A DNA stretch of 64,000 nt, taken from NCBI GenBank assembly GCA_012270965.1, contig JAAXHJ010000066.1:157494-221493 (forward strand), read 5' to 3'. The stretch is from Candidatus Palauibacter poriticola (GTDB lineage: Bacteria; Gemmatimonadota; Gemmatimonadetes; Palauibacterales; Palauibacteraceae). Shown one piece after another: positions 17,186-24,511 of this stretch. The notes beneath the pieces were generated by a model. The model was given only the letters and a program-made list of their open reading frames with translations. It made no database searches and had not been told where the DNA came from. A program made the position numbers and the translations under genes. Each line of letters starts with the position of its first letter. Position 1 is the first letter of the stretch.

Positions 17186-18967
17186 ATGATCGAGATCGAT
17201 CTCTCCGCCGCTCCCCACACGGAGGGCGTGGAGCGCCGGCTCCGGGAATGGGCCGCCGAGGATGCGGTGGCGCGGCTCTGGCGGCGGGATCCGACGCTGT
17301 GGCGCGCGGACCCGGCCACGGCGGAACTAGCCGACCGGCTCGGTTGGTTGGACCTTCCAGAAACGTCGCCCGCGGCGCTCGGCCCGCTTGAGGAGCTGCG
17401 AGCGGGCGTGCCCTTCTGGTTCACCGATCTCGTGCTCCTCGGCATGGGGGGCTCCAGCCTCGCGCCCGAGGTCATCGCGCGCACGCTGCCGTGCGAGGGG
17501 TTGCCGCTCACGCTCGTCGACAGCACGCACCCCGGGGCGCTCCGCGACCTCGAGTGGCTGCGTCCGGCGAACACGATCTTCGTCGTCTCCAGCAAGTCCG
17601 GCACGACCGTGGAGACGCTCTCGCTCTTCCGCCACTTCTGGTCGCGGACCGCGGAGGTGGTGGAGGATCCGGGGGCGCACTTCATTGCGATCACGGACTC
17701 CGGCTCTCCCCTCGCCGAACTCGGCCGTGAACGGGGATTCCGCGCCGTGTTCGAGGCACCCGGCGAGGTCGGCGGGCGCTTCTCGGCCCTGAGCCCGTTC
17801 GGTCTGGTGCCGGCGGCGCTCGCGGGGGCCGACGTCGCGGCGCTTCTCGCGGAGGCGGCGGAGGCCGCGGATATCTGCAGGGACGAGGACGACCACAATC
17901 CGGGCCTCCTCCTCGGAGCGGCCCTTGGAGAACTCGCGCTCTCCGGGCGCGACAAGGTCACCTTCATCGCGGCAGCCGACTGGCGGGCGTTTCCGGACTG
18001 GGCGGAGCAGCTCCTCGCCGAGAGTACCGGAAAGGAGGGTCGGGGGATCGTCCCGGTCGTCGCCGAACCCCCGCGACCGCCGGATGAGTACGGCGAGGAT
18101 CGGGTCTTCGTCGGCCTCCTCCTCGGTGGGGACGCGGCGCGCGAGGCGGAGCAGTGGGGAGAAGCCGATGAGACGCCGAAGCTCCTCGACGCGCTCGAGG
18201 CGGCTGGCCACCCGACGCTGCGCATCCGGCTCGAACGGCCCGAGGAACTCGGTGCCCTCTTCTTCGTCTGGGAGGTGGGCGTGGCCATGGCCGGAGCCGC
18301 CCTCGGCATCCACCCCTTCAACCAACCAGACGTGGCACTCGCCAAGCGTCTCGCGCGCCGGTCGATGAGGGGCGCGGATGCGGAGGACGAGACGGAGGCG
18401 GACGACGCGCGGGCCTCCGAAGCGCGGACACTCGAAGCGCAGGCCTCCGAAGCAGAGACGTTCGAAGCGAACGAGATCGACCTCGTCTGGGAGGTGCCGC
18501 GGTTCGGCCACGCGCCGCCCCGAACCCCCGTGGCGCCCGATCTGGATGGAATCCGCGAGTGGGTGGAGGACTTTCTCGCCGCGGTGGCCCCGACGGACTA
18601 CATCGCCGTGCAGGCGTTCCTCGCGGGTGGGGAAAAGGAGGAGGAGCTACTCGGGACGCTGCGCACAGCCCTCGCGTCAGCCACGGGGGCATCGACCACG
18701 CTGGGCTATGGCCCGCGCTTCCTCCATTCGACCGGACAACTGCACAAGGGGGGCGCGGACAACGGCGTCTTCCTGCAACTCTTCGACGACGCCGGCGAGC
18801 ATGTCCACGTCCCCGAGACGGACTTCACCTTCCGCCAACTGATCCGTGCGCAGGCGCTCGGGGATCTCGCGGCCCTCGGTCAATGCGAACGCCGGACGCT
18901 GCGGGTCCGCGTGGGAGGACCGGAGGGTCTCGGCCTGCGTCGTTTAATCCAACTCGTCGAGGAGTAG
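17186..18967 (+). CDS. Glucose-6-phosphate isomerase module (TAL/PGI type)
   Basis: 593 residues. The SIS-fold sugar-phosphate sites are visible: GMGGSSLAPE (86-95) and SSKSGTTVET (135-144). A second SIS half and the long C-terminal region are of the kind that follows transaldolase in bifunctional transaldolase/phosphoglucose isomerase enzymes. Here no transaldolase domain is attached, so it should act alone in glycolysis or the pentose-phosphate route. A low-complexity Ala/Glu/Ser repeat (about 400-430) is inserted before the C-terminal domain. The ATG is 22 nt after the fhs stop. The gap 18968-19208 shows nothing recognisable. Confidence 0.88.
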   Translation: MIEIDLSAAPHTEGVERRLREWAAEDAVARLWRRDPTLWRADPATAELADRLGWLDLPETSPAALGPLEELRAGVPFWFTDLVLLGMGGSSLAPEVIARTLPCEGLPLTLVDSTHPGALRDLEWLRPANTIFVVSSKSGTTVETLSLFRHFWSRTAEVVEDPGAHFIAITDSGSPLAELGRERGFRAVFEAPGEVGGRFSALSPFGLVPAALAGADVAALLAEAAEAADICRDEDDHNPGLLLGAALGELALSGRDKVTFIAAADWRAFPDWAEQLLAESTGKEGRGIVPVVAEPPRPPDEYGEDRVFVGLLLGGDAAREAEQWGEADETPKLLDALEAAGHPTLRIRLERPEELGALFFVWEVGVAMAGAALGIHPFNQPDVALAKRLARRSMRGADAEDETEADDARASEARTLEAQASEAETFEANEIDLVWEVPRFGHAPPRTPVAPDLDGIREWVEDFLAAVAPTDYIAVQAFLAGGEKEEELLGTLRTALASATGASTTLGYGPRFLHSTGQLHKGGADNGVFLQLFDDAGEHVHVPETDFTFRQLIRAQALGDLAALGQCERRTLRVRVGGPEGLGLRRLIQLVEE

Positions 18968-19208
18968 GCTCCGGCGATGGAACGTGGCCTCGGGCGTCGT
19001 GGTCTCCGCGATCTACCCGAGACACCGCCACCAAGAGACGTCGCTTGCCCTTCCCAATGCCGTCGCGTAGACTCATCCCTCGAGTCGTTCGCCGCCATGG
19101 CTGACGCTCTCCGTCAACGACCGCGAGAGTCCGGGAGAGAAAGAGATTGGAGTGGCTGGCGGGTTCCGTGAACTTCGGATCCGTACGATTACGATAAGGG
19201 TTCACCGT

Positions 19209-19622
19209 ATGCTCAATTTCTGGTTTAATGCGATACGTCGCGCCGTCGTCCCCGGCAATGTGAGTCGGTCGTCGGAGGCATCGACCCTGACCCGTCGTTC
19301 GTTCGCCCGTCTTCTCAGTGTGTTTTTCGTCCTTCGAACAACGACATTTGCTTCGTCGGTTGCTCCTTCGAGACGTTTCGGTGCATGTCCGGAGTGCGGC
19401 GCGCGGAACTGCCATTCCAACTGTGCCGTCGTCTCGGGCGAGTGTCCATGTGAAGGAGACCTCTGTGTTGGATCGAACTGCTGGTGCGCGGGAACTCATC
19501 CCAGGTATCGTTTGATTTGCGATTGCAAATGTGACAATACCCTTTGCGAATGTACTTTCAGGAGCGGCGTCAACAGTATCTGCAATCCAGGTGGAGGTAA
19601 TGCGCCGGGTGACCTGTTCTAG
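19209..19622 (+). CDS. Tat-like secreted 15-cysteine protein (MauA-like?)
   Basis: 137 residues starting at an ATG 8 nt after AAGGG. A long leader contains TRRSFARLLSVFFVL (residues 28-42), matching a twin-arginine signal. The mature part (about 57 to the end) has 15 Cys, many in CxC pairs, and a single Trp inside NCWCAG (90-95). Size, Tat-like leader, dense Cys and neighbours (beta-propeller, MauD-like and MauE-like genes) recall the methylamine dehydrogenase light chain MauA. Direct sequence identity to MauA is not evident, and the Trp pair of a TTQ cofactor is absent. G+C here is visibly below the flanks. Alternatives are a disulfide-rich exported peptide or a RiPP-like precursor. Confidence 0.75.
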   Translation: MLNFWFNAIRRAVVPGNVSRSSEASTLTRRSFARLLSVFFVLRTTTFASSVAPSRRFGACPECGARNCHSNCAVVSGECPCEGDLCVGSNCWCAGTHPRYRLICDCKCDNTLCECTFRSGVNSICNPGGGNAPGDLF

Positions 19623-19673
19623 AATCTACCTACGGAATTCAGCGCTGAGTCGACCTGCGCTGTCGGAGGGCGG

Positions 19674-20792
19674 GTGAGTCAATCGGCAGCTCCACAGATT
19701 CGTTTGGGCGTTCCGGATCTGGTGATCGGCGAGGTTGTCGGCCCGGACGCCTACTCATTCGGAGCCATCGGGGGTCTCGAGATCGAACCGTCGGGACGGA
19801 TCTTCGTTTCCGACTATTTGATCAGCTCCGTACTTGTGTACTCTGCGCAGGGAGAGTTCCTGTTTCGTATAGGTCGCGCCGGTGACGGACCTCGAGAGTA
19901 CAGGTTCTACCCTTGCGATATTTCCGTTCTCCGGGATGGGTTTCTCTGGGTCGTTTCGGATGGCGATGGTATTTTGCGCGTCGATCCTCGTCGTCTGGAC
20001 CTTCCGGCTACGCTCGAGCGGATAGCCTTGCCACGGGGCCGACCTCCGATCCACTGCGAGCCGGTCGGCATGGATGACGATGGTGCGCTCGTTGTTGGCT
20101 CCCCGTTGTTCGACCGTGACGCTGGCCTGACGCTTCGTCGTGTCCGCCTTGATGTCGAGACGGGCCGGATACTGGGTGAAACGCTCCTCGAGCGTCCGGG
20201 CCCGGACGAGATGGGGTGGCGCCGGATCGAACCTCGTGGCAACGCACGTCGAATCGGCGAAGCGGAGTTGTGGGAGCGTTACGCACCGCCGCCGTATGGG
20301 AACGACTACTTGGAAGCATGGGCTCCGGACGGGCGCTTTGCTACCGGAGTGGCGGCTCGATACAGGATTGAAGTCCATGATGTCGCTGGAAAGTTGCACC
20401 GGGTCATTGAGCGGGATGTTTCTGGGCCGCCTCTAACGGTCGAGGAGCGACGTCGTACGTCTGCGTTGATGGACCGACGGCGCCGCGAGGCGCACCGGGA
20501 TCTCCCATACCCCTACTCTGAGGTTCCGCGGCACAAGACGCCGCTGCGGAAAATGTGGTATGACCGCGACGGCAGACTCTGGCTCGAGCGGCATCTGGAA
20601 GATCCGACGTGTCAGACGGCAGACGTCTACGGGATGGAAGGCGCGTTGCTTTTCGAGGCTGAGTGGCCCTTGGGGATTTCACTGACGCTGGGAGCTATCA
20701 GGGGATCTATCGGCCTCGGCGTACAGAAGGACGATCTCGGTGTCTCAAGGGTGGTCCGGCTACGCTTCGCCCCCAAGCAGCTTCCTCCCTGA
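19674..20792 (+). CDS. 6-bladed beta-propeller protein
   Basis: 372 residues with NHL/BF3164-like propeller repeats (SGRIFVSDYLISSVLVYSAQ, FLFRIGRAGDGPREY, FLWVVSDGDG, DGRLWLE). The GTG start follows GGAGGGCGG. A stop 51 nt upstream leaves no room for a signal peptide in frame, which is odd for this usually exported family, so the N-terminus may have been lost. In methylamine dehydrogenase systems the heavy chain is also a propeller next to the Cys-rich light chain. The arrangement is similar here but homology is not shown. It ends 5 nt before the next ATG. Confidence 0.8.
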   Translation: MSQSAAPQIRLGVPDLVIGEVVGPDAYSFGAIGGLEIEPSGRIFVSDYLISSVLVYSAQGEFLFRIGRAGDGPREYRFYPCDISVLRDGFLWVVSDGDGILRVDPRRLDLPATLERIALPRGRPPIHCEPVGMDDDGALVVGSPLFDRDAGLTLRRVRLDVETGRILGETLLERPGPDEMGWRRIEPRGNARRIGEAELWERYAPPPYGNDYLEAWAPDGRFATGVAARYRIEVHDVAGKLHRVIERDVSGPPLTVEERRRTSALMDRRRREAHRDLPYPYSEVPRHKTPLRKMWYDRDGRLWLERHLEDPTCQTADVYGMEGALLFEAEWPLGISLTLGAIRGSIGLGVQKDDLGVSRVVRLRFAPKQLPP

Positions 20793-20797
20793 CGGCG

Positions 20798-20983
20798 ATG
20801 GGGTCCGCAGTTCTTCGAGCCTTTGGCGACCGGCATTCTCGCCCTCCGATGCGTGGTTCGTTGTTTGGCGTCGCAACGCTGTTGACATTCTGCATCGGAT
20901 TCCTCATTGGCCAAGGGGCATTGCTAGTTGCAACTCTGATTCTGGCCGCCACGGCCGGCTGGCTGGCGCTGCACTCGCCTTGA
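20798..20983 (+). CDS. Small two-helix membrane protein
   Basis: 61 residues from the ATG at 20798 (or 44 from 20849), with two adjacent hydrophobic segments (FGVATLLTFCIGFLIG and LLVATLILAATAGWLAL). There is no recognised family. It sits between the propeller and the polytopic membrane protein of the low-GC cluster and is probably co-transcribed with them. It could also be the detached N-terminus of the next gene. Confidence 0.5.
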   Translation: MGSAVLRAFGDRHSRPPMRGSLFGVATLLTFCIGFLIGQGALLVATLILAATAGWLALHSP

Positions 20984-20998
20984 GGTGCGAACTCGATC

Positions 20999-21634
20999 TT
21001 GACGATCTCGTACCCGTGGGGTGGCGACTCCGAGTACTCACGCCGGCATTATTGGTCAGGCCCGGTCATGTTCGCCGTCGGCACCATCTTCACAAGTTTG
21101 CTGACGGGGCGCGTTCTCACGGTTGGGGCAGCGCTGGTTCCCGATAGCGACATGGTCACAACCCTCTTCCTGACGCTACTCATTGCAACCGTCGGTGCAG
21201 GGGTGACCGGACGTCAGATCCCGCTACCCAGTTCCCGATGGCTTGTGCCTCGCGAATGGGCCCGCTTCCCGAGGGCGATCCATGCATTTTTGTTCGGTGC
21301 CGCTCTCGGCACCGGGATGGCTACGCGGATTACGTCGACTACGATACCTTCGATGATCGCCATTTGTCTATTGGCCGGGTCTTCGGTGAACCCGACTCTT
21401 ACTCTCCTCACATTCGGGGCCAGTCGCGCGCTTCCCATGCTGATCGCGTCCCACAGGCTTGCGCGCTCTAAGCAAGGCATTATCGCAGACGTGGTTCGGT
21501 TGCGCCAGGCAACCCCCGGCGTAGCCAGGGTGGCGCTTTTCGTTACAGCTGGTATCGCGGGAATGTTGTTAAGCACGCTTGGATACGTGAGAGATCTTTG
21601 TTGGCCAGTTTTCGAGATTGCGGTCTACGATTGA
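20999..21634 (+). CDS. Polytopic membrane protein, CcdA/DsbD-like pattern
   Basis: 211 residues with about five or six membrane helices (for example FAVGTIFTSLLTG, TTLFLTLLIATVGAGV, FLFGAALGTGMATRI, SMIAICLLAGSSV, VALFVTAGIAGMLLSTL). The charged loop with PLPSSRWLVPREW and the RALPML motif resemble membrane proteins found beside mau-type redox genes. Transfer of reducing equivalents to the neighbouring thioredoxin-like protein is an inference. The start is a TTG with GAGGTG upstream; an ATG at 21068 is an alternative. The stop overlaps the next start (TGATG). Confidence 0.6.
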   Translation: MTISYPWGGDSEYSRRHYWSGPVMFAVGTIFTSLLTGRVLTVGAALVPDSDMVTTLFLTLLIATVGAGVTGRQIPLPSSRWLVPREWARFPRAIHAFLFGAALGTGMATRITSTTIPSMIAICLLAGSSVNPTLTLLTFGASRALPMLIASHRLARSKQGIIADVVRLRQATPGVARVALFVTAGIAGMLLSTLGYVRDLCWPVFEIAVYD

Positions 21635-22239
21635 TGGACGGCTTGGTCTGGTTTTGGATCACGTACGGTCTCTTGTGGATCTTGACCGCTTTCTTGGCGT
21701 TTGCCGTCATGATGCTGTTACGTGAGCATATCGATGTCTTGCAGGCTTCGGGAGAGGGTCGCTCGTTGCTCCACGGGCCGCCGGAGGGGACAACGGCACC
21801 GTTGTTACCTGAGAAATCAGAGTTGAGACGCGGTGGGACGTTCGTGGGCCGGAGTGCCGGACCAAGACCCCGTTTGGTGGTTTTCATGGGTGTTCATTGC
21901 ACGGCATGTTGGGAGCACCGGGCTTTGGTCAACGCCTTTGCCCGGAATCAGGCGCGGCGGGTTGAGGTCGCGATCACCTGCGTGGGTGACGCAGATGAGG
22001 TGCGCGAGTTCGTAGCCGACGTTTGGGCCGGCGTGCGCGTCTATCCGGATCCCGGTGGGGACATCGCCAGAAGCTGGCGCGTTTTTATGACACCATTTGC
22101 CGTGGCACTCGACACTGAGGAGCGAGTGGCCGGAAAACTTGCCACCCCGAGTTTCGACAACCTTACAATGCTGCTTTCCCGGATCGCCCCGACGGAACCG
22201 GCCGCCGAAGGCGCGGGCACTGTTTCGGATCGGCGGTAG
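21634..22239 (+). CDS. Membrane-anchored thioredoxin-like protein (MauD-like)
   Basis: 201 residues. One N-terminal membrane helix (residues 3-30) is followed by a thioredoxin fold with VVFMGVHCTACWEH, a CxxC (CTAC) active site outside the cytoplasm. This is the layout of MauD, which is needed for disulfide formation in the Cys-rich methylamine dehydrogenase light chain. Here it would plausibly oxidise or isomerise the 15-Cys protein of the same cluster. The ATG overlaps the preceding stop by one base, so the pair is translationally coupled. Confidence 0.8.
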   Translation: MDGLVWFWITYGLLWILTAFLAFAVMMLLREHIDVLQASGEGRSLLHGPPEGTTAPLLPEKSELRRGGTFVGRSAGPRPRLVVFMGVHCTACWEHRALVNAFARNQARRVEVAITCVGDADEVREFVADVWAGVRVYPDPGGDIARSWRVFMTPFAVALDTEERVAGKLATPSFDNLTMLLSRIAPTEPAAEGAGTVSDRR

Positions 22240-22243
22240 ATCT

Positions 22244-22570
22244 ATGGTGGCTGATCTCGTGGTCGTAGCGCGTTTCTGCTTCGCATATGTGTTCCTTGCT
22301 GCCATGATCGGTAAGCTAGGGGAGGGCATGTTGCGGCCGTCATTCGTTGGATTTTGTCCCGACTTGGGCGATCCGAGCACGCAGTGCGCTTCGTCCGTTG
22401 GGGACTGTGGAGCTGTCCCGCTTTGACGGGTGGCCGCAAGTTTGACCCTGTGGTTCATCTACGTAATGGCACAATCGGTCGCCCACCTTCGGCAAGACGC
22501 ACGGCCAACCGGCGACGCGGGTCAGGTTGGGCGGGCCTCTTGTAGCTTTGGCTCTACTGCCCGTCCATAG
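22244..22570 (+). pseudogene. Broken MauE/DoxX-like membrane protein
   Basis: The ATG at 22244 starts VARFCFAYVFLAAMIGKL, the typical first helix of MauE/DoxX redox membrane proteins. After 60 codons a TGA (22424-22426) interrupts. The same frame then continues as LTLWFIYVMAQSVAHL and ends GRASCSFGST, resembling the family's final helix and CxCFG tail. About 50 residues of the middle are not recognisable, so the gene appears degraded. Its place directly after the MauD-like gene supports the assignment. Confidence 0.5.
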
Positions 22571-22937
22571 ACGCCTGGTGGCGGCGTGCGCCCGGCGGGC
22601 CCCACCCGCTTTCCCCGCTCGCCGGCGGGCGTCCGTCACCAACCGGGCTCCTCTCCCGGCGAACGGGGTTTACGTTTCACGCAACGGCCGGCGCGGTGCC
22701 GCCTCCGGAGCCCACCGGCACCTCCCTGTACAGCTCCGCGTGACGCCCGATTCTCGGGCTGCGGCGCGAGCTGTCGGCGGGGTTCCCGCGCTCGACCGCC
22801 GCGTGCAGCGCCATGCCGCTTGCGGCCGCCGACAGGTTCAGCGGGTGCCCATACTGCACCCGACCACGCCTGGAGCTCCCGCTCCCCCGGCCCAGTACCG
22901 TTTCCTCCGCACAACCGCCTTCTCCTTGGGCCGACCG
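22571..22937. other. Gap with no recognisable gene
   Basis: This stretch separates the low-GC cluster from the methyltransferase gene and returns to high G+C. Open frames on both strands exist, but none has a family signature, ribosome site or plausible start. It may hold decayed sequence at the right edge of the island. Confidence 0.5.
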
Positions 22938-23660
22938 TCAGGCGAGCGTCGTCTCCGTCTGGCCGTGGGGGCGGATGAGATCGGTTCGACCCTCGATGTC
23001 GAGGAGGGCGCGTTTGTACCGGAGTCCGCCCGTGTATCCGCCCAGCGTTCGGTCGGTTCGGACGACCCGGTGACACGGCACGACGATCGGTACCGGGTTC
23101 CGGCCGAGGGCGCTGCCCACCGCGCGCGATGCCTTCGGACGTCCGATGCGCCGGGCGATCTCCGCGTACGTCACGGTTTCGCCGAACTCGAGGCCGGATG
23201 CCGTGTCGAGTACGGCGCGCTGGAAGCCGCCCAGTCCCGTGAGGTCAACGAAGAGATCGAAGCGAGCGCGGCGGCGGCCGAAGTACTCCGTCAGTTGCTC
23301 TTCGGCGGGGCCGAGTCGGTCGGTATCGCGCACCACGGGTATCGCCGGGTACCGGCGCTCAAGGCCGGCGACGAACGCATCGTCGCTCTCGTCCTGCCAC
23401 GAGAGCGCGACCAAGCCGCCCGTGCTCGCCGCGACCCGCATGGCGCCGAAGGGCGAACCGAAGCGGCGCCAGCGGATCGCCGGACCGTTTCGGAGGCCCT
23501 CCGCGGAACGGTGCAGGATCCGGTATTCCACCGCCCATTCCCGGCAGTCCGGGCACGCCGCCAAGTGCTTCGCGAGCGTCGGCGCGGCGTCCGCATCCGA
23601 GTCGCCCAGAACCCAAGCGAGTACGTCGTCTTCGTGACAGGTCGTGCATCGTCGAGTCAT
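22938..23660 (-). CDS. Zinc-finger / O6-alkylguanine methyltransferase fusion
   Basis: 240 residues. Residues 1-50 form a small zinc-finger module with KHLAACPDC (H32, C36, C39) and upstream C5/C8/H9, the HxxxCxxC layout of anti-sigma factor (ZAS-type) domains. Residues 75-225 are an Ogt/MGMT suicide methyltransferase: TYAEIAR, RAVGSALGRNPVPI and the acceptor site PCHRV with Cys196. There is no membrane helix. The ATG at 23660 overlaps the stop of the upstream sigma factor gene (ATGA). I infer a soluble anti-sigma factor whose repair domain could report alkylation damage, analogous in logic to Ada. A simple repair enzyme with a decorative finger remains possible. Confidence 0.88.
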   Translation of the reverse strand: MTRRCTTCHEDDVLAWVLGDSDADAAPTLAKHLAACPDCREWAVEYRILHRSAEGLRNGPAIRWRRFGSPFGAMRVAASTGGLVALSWQDESDDAFVAGLERRYPAIPVVRDTDRLGPAEEQLTEYFGRRRARFDLFVDLTGLGGFQRAVLDTASGLEFGETVTYAEIARRIGRPKASRAVGSALGRNPVPIVVPCHRVVRTDRTLGGYTGGLRYKRALLDIEGRTDLIRPHGQTETTLA

Positions 23661-24199
23661 ATCGGCCCCTCCTCGCGCCACACCGCGGCGAGGTCGCGGC
23701 GCAGCTTCTTCATCCCTTGGTAGACATTGGCTCTCGCAGCCTCGGGAGAGGAACCCATCCGGCGGGCGATCGTCGCGTAGTCCAACTCTTCGATCCAGCG
23801 GAGCCAGACGGCGTTCCGCTGCCGGCGGGGGAGTTCCGCGACACCCTTCCGGACGCACGCCGCTGCGGCTTCGGAGAGCCGGCCCAGCACCGCGTCGGCC
23901 GGAAGAAGGGTGCCCGGCTCCATCTCGCCGGCGTGGGCGGCGAGCAACTCCGAGCGCCGGCGGCGCGTGGACAGGTGGTCGAGCGCCCGCCGAGTCGCGA
24001 CCCTGTACAGCCACGCGCGGATGTTCACGTTTTCTCCCGCCTCGGGCCGCACACGGAGCGCCGTCACCCACAGCTCCTGCACCACATCTCGGGCATCGTC
24101 CGCGCTATCCAGCATCGCGGCCACGTGACGCTGCAATTCAGGACCGTAACGCTCGGACCAGTCGCTCACCCGCCGTTCCGGCTCCGCGGCCGTGGTCAT
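23657..24199 (-). CDS. ECF-type RNA polymerase sigma factor
   Basis: 180 residues with sigma region 2 (about 15-80, including ARDVVQELWVTAL and RAWLYRVATRRALDHL) and region 4 (about 115-172, with LPRRQRNAVWLRWIEELDYATIARRMGSS). There is no region 3, as expected for group 4 (ECF) sigma factors. The ATG at 24199 is the first start after an unrelated low-complexity frame. The stop overlaps the ATG of the zinc-finger/methyltransferase gene, the usual arrangement for a sigma factor and its anti-sigma partner. Upstream lies a seven-copy 16-bp repeat array, which may be regulatory. Confidence 0.93.
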   Translation of the reverse strand: MTTAAEPERRVSDWSERYGPELQRHVAAMLDSADDARDVVQELWVTALRVRPEAGENVNIRAWLYRVATRRALDHLSTRRRRSELLAAHAGEMEPGTLLPADAVLGRLSEAAAACVRKGVAELPRRQRNAVWLRWIEELDYATIARRMGSSPEAARANVYQGMKKLRRDLAAVWREEGPI

Positions 24200-24295
24200 C
24201 GGCCTCGGCTCCACCTCTCCATCGCCTCCTCCTTCTGCCTTGCTCTCCCTCGTTGGAACGTATCGTTTCGGAATCCGTGAAACGGGCCACGCCGG

Positions 24296-24404
24296 ACTGG
24301 CCTCGCCGGAGACGGTCCTCGCCGGCGACAATCCTCGCCTGAGACTGGCCTCACCCGAAACTGACTTCGCCTGAAACTGGCCTTGCCCGAAACTGGCTTC
24401 GCGG
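24296..24404. repeat. Seven tandem imperfect 16-bp repeats
   Basis: Units of consensus ACTGGCCTCGCCCGAA start at 24296, 24312, 24328, 24344, 24360, 24376 and 24392 (the last partial). The period is exactly 16 bp with 1-5 mismatches per unit. The array lies in the 312-bp gap between the divergent sigma-factor and TolB-like genes, about 97 nt from the former start and 108 nt from the latter. It is not a coding repeat, since 16 is not a multiple of 3. Confidence 0.9.
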
Positions 24405-24511
24405 ACGCGTGAACCGTACCGTGTGGGCCCCCAGCCCCCCGTCGAAGGCTGAAGCGTACAGCGGCGGTAGGCGCGTCGCCGGACATCCAAACCAAGAGAA
24501 CCGAGGCTCTG

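Noticed and set aside
15118-18345. A 1075-codon minus-strand frame opposite fhs and the isomerase
   Set aside because: It is antisense to strongly recognised enzymes, with composition typical of a reverse high-GC frame.
19209-19622. Firm identification of the Cys-rich protein as methylamine dehydrogenase light chain
   Set aside because: The Cys spacing and the single Trp do not match MauA well enough; only the layout is similar.
22677-22859. 60-codon minus-strand frame between the island and the methyltransferase gene
   Set aside because: It has no start context, motif or partner; too weak to call.
24296-24404. CRISPR-like array
   Set aside because: Units are contiguous with no unique spacers, only 16 bp long and imperfect.
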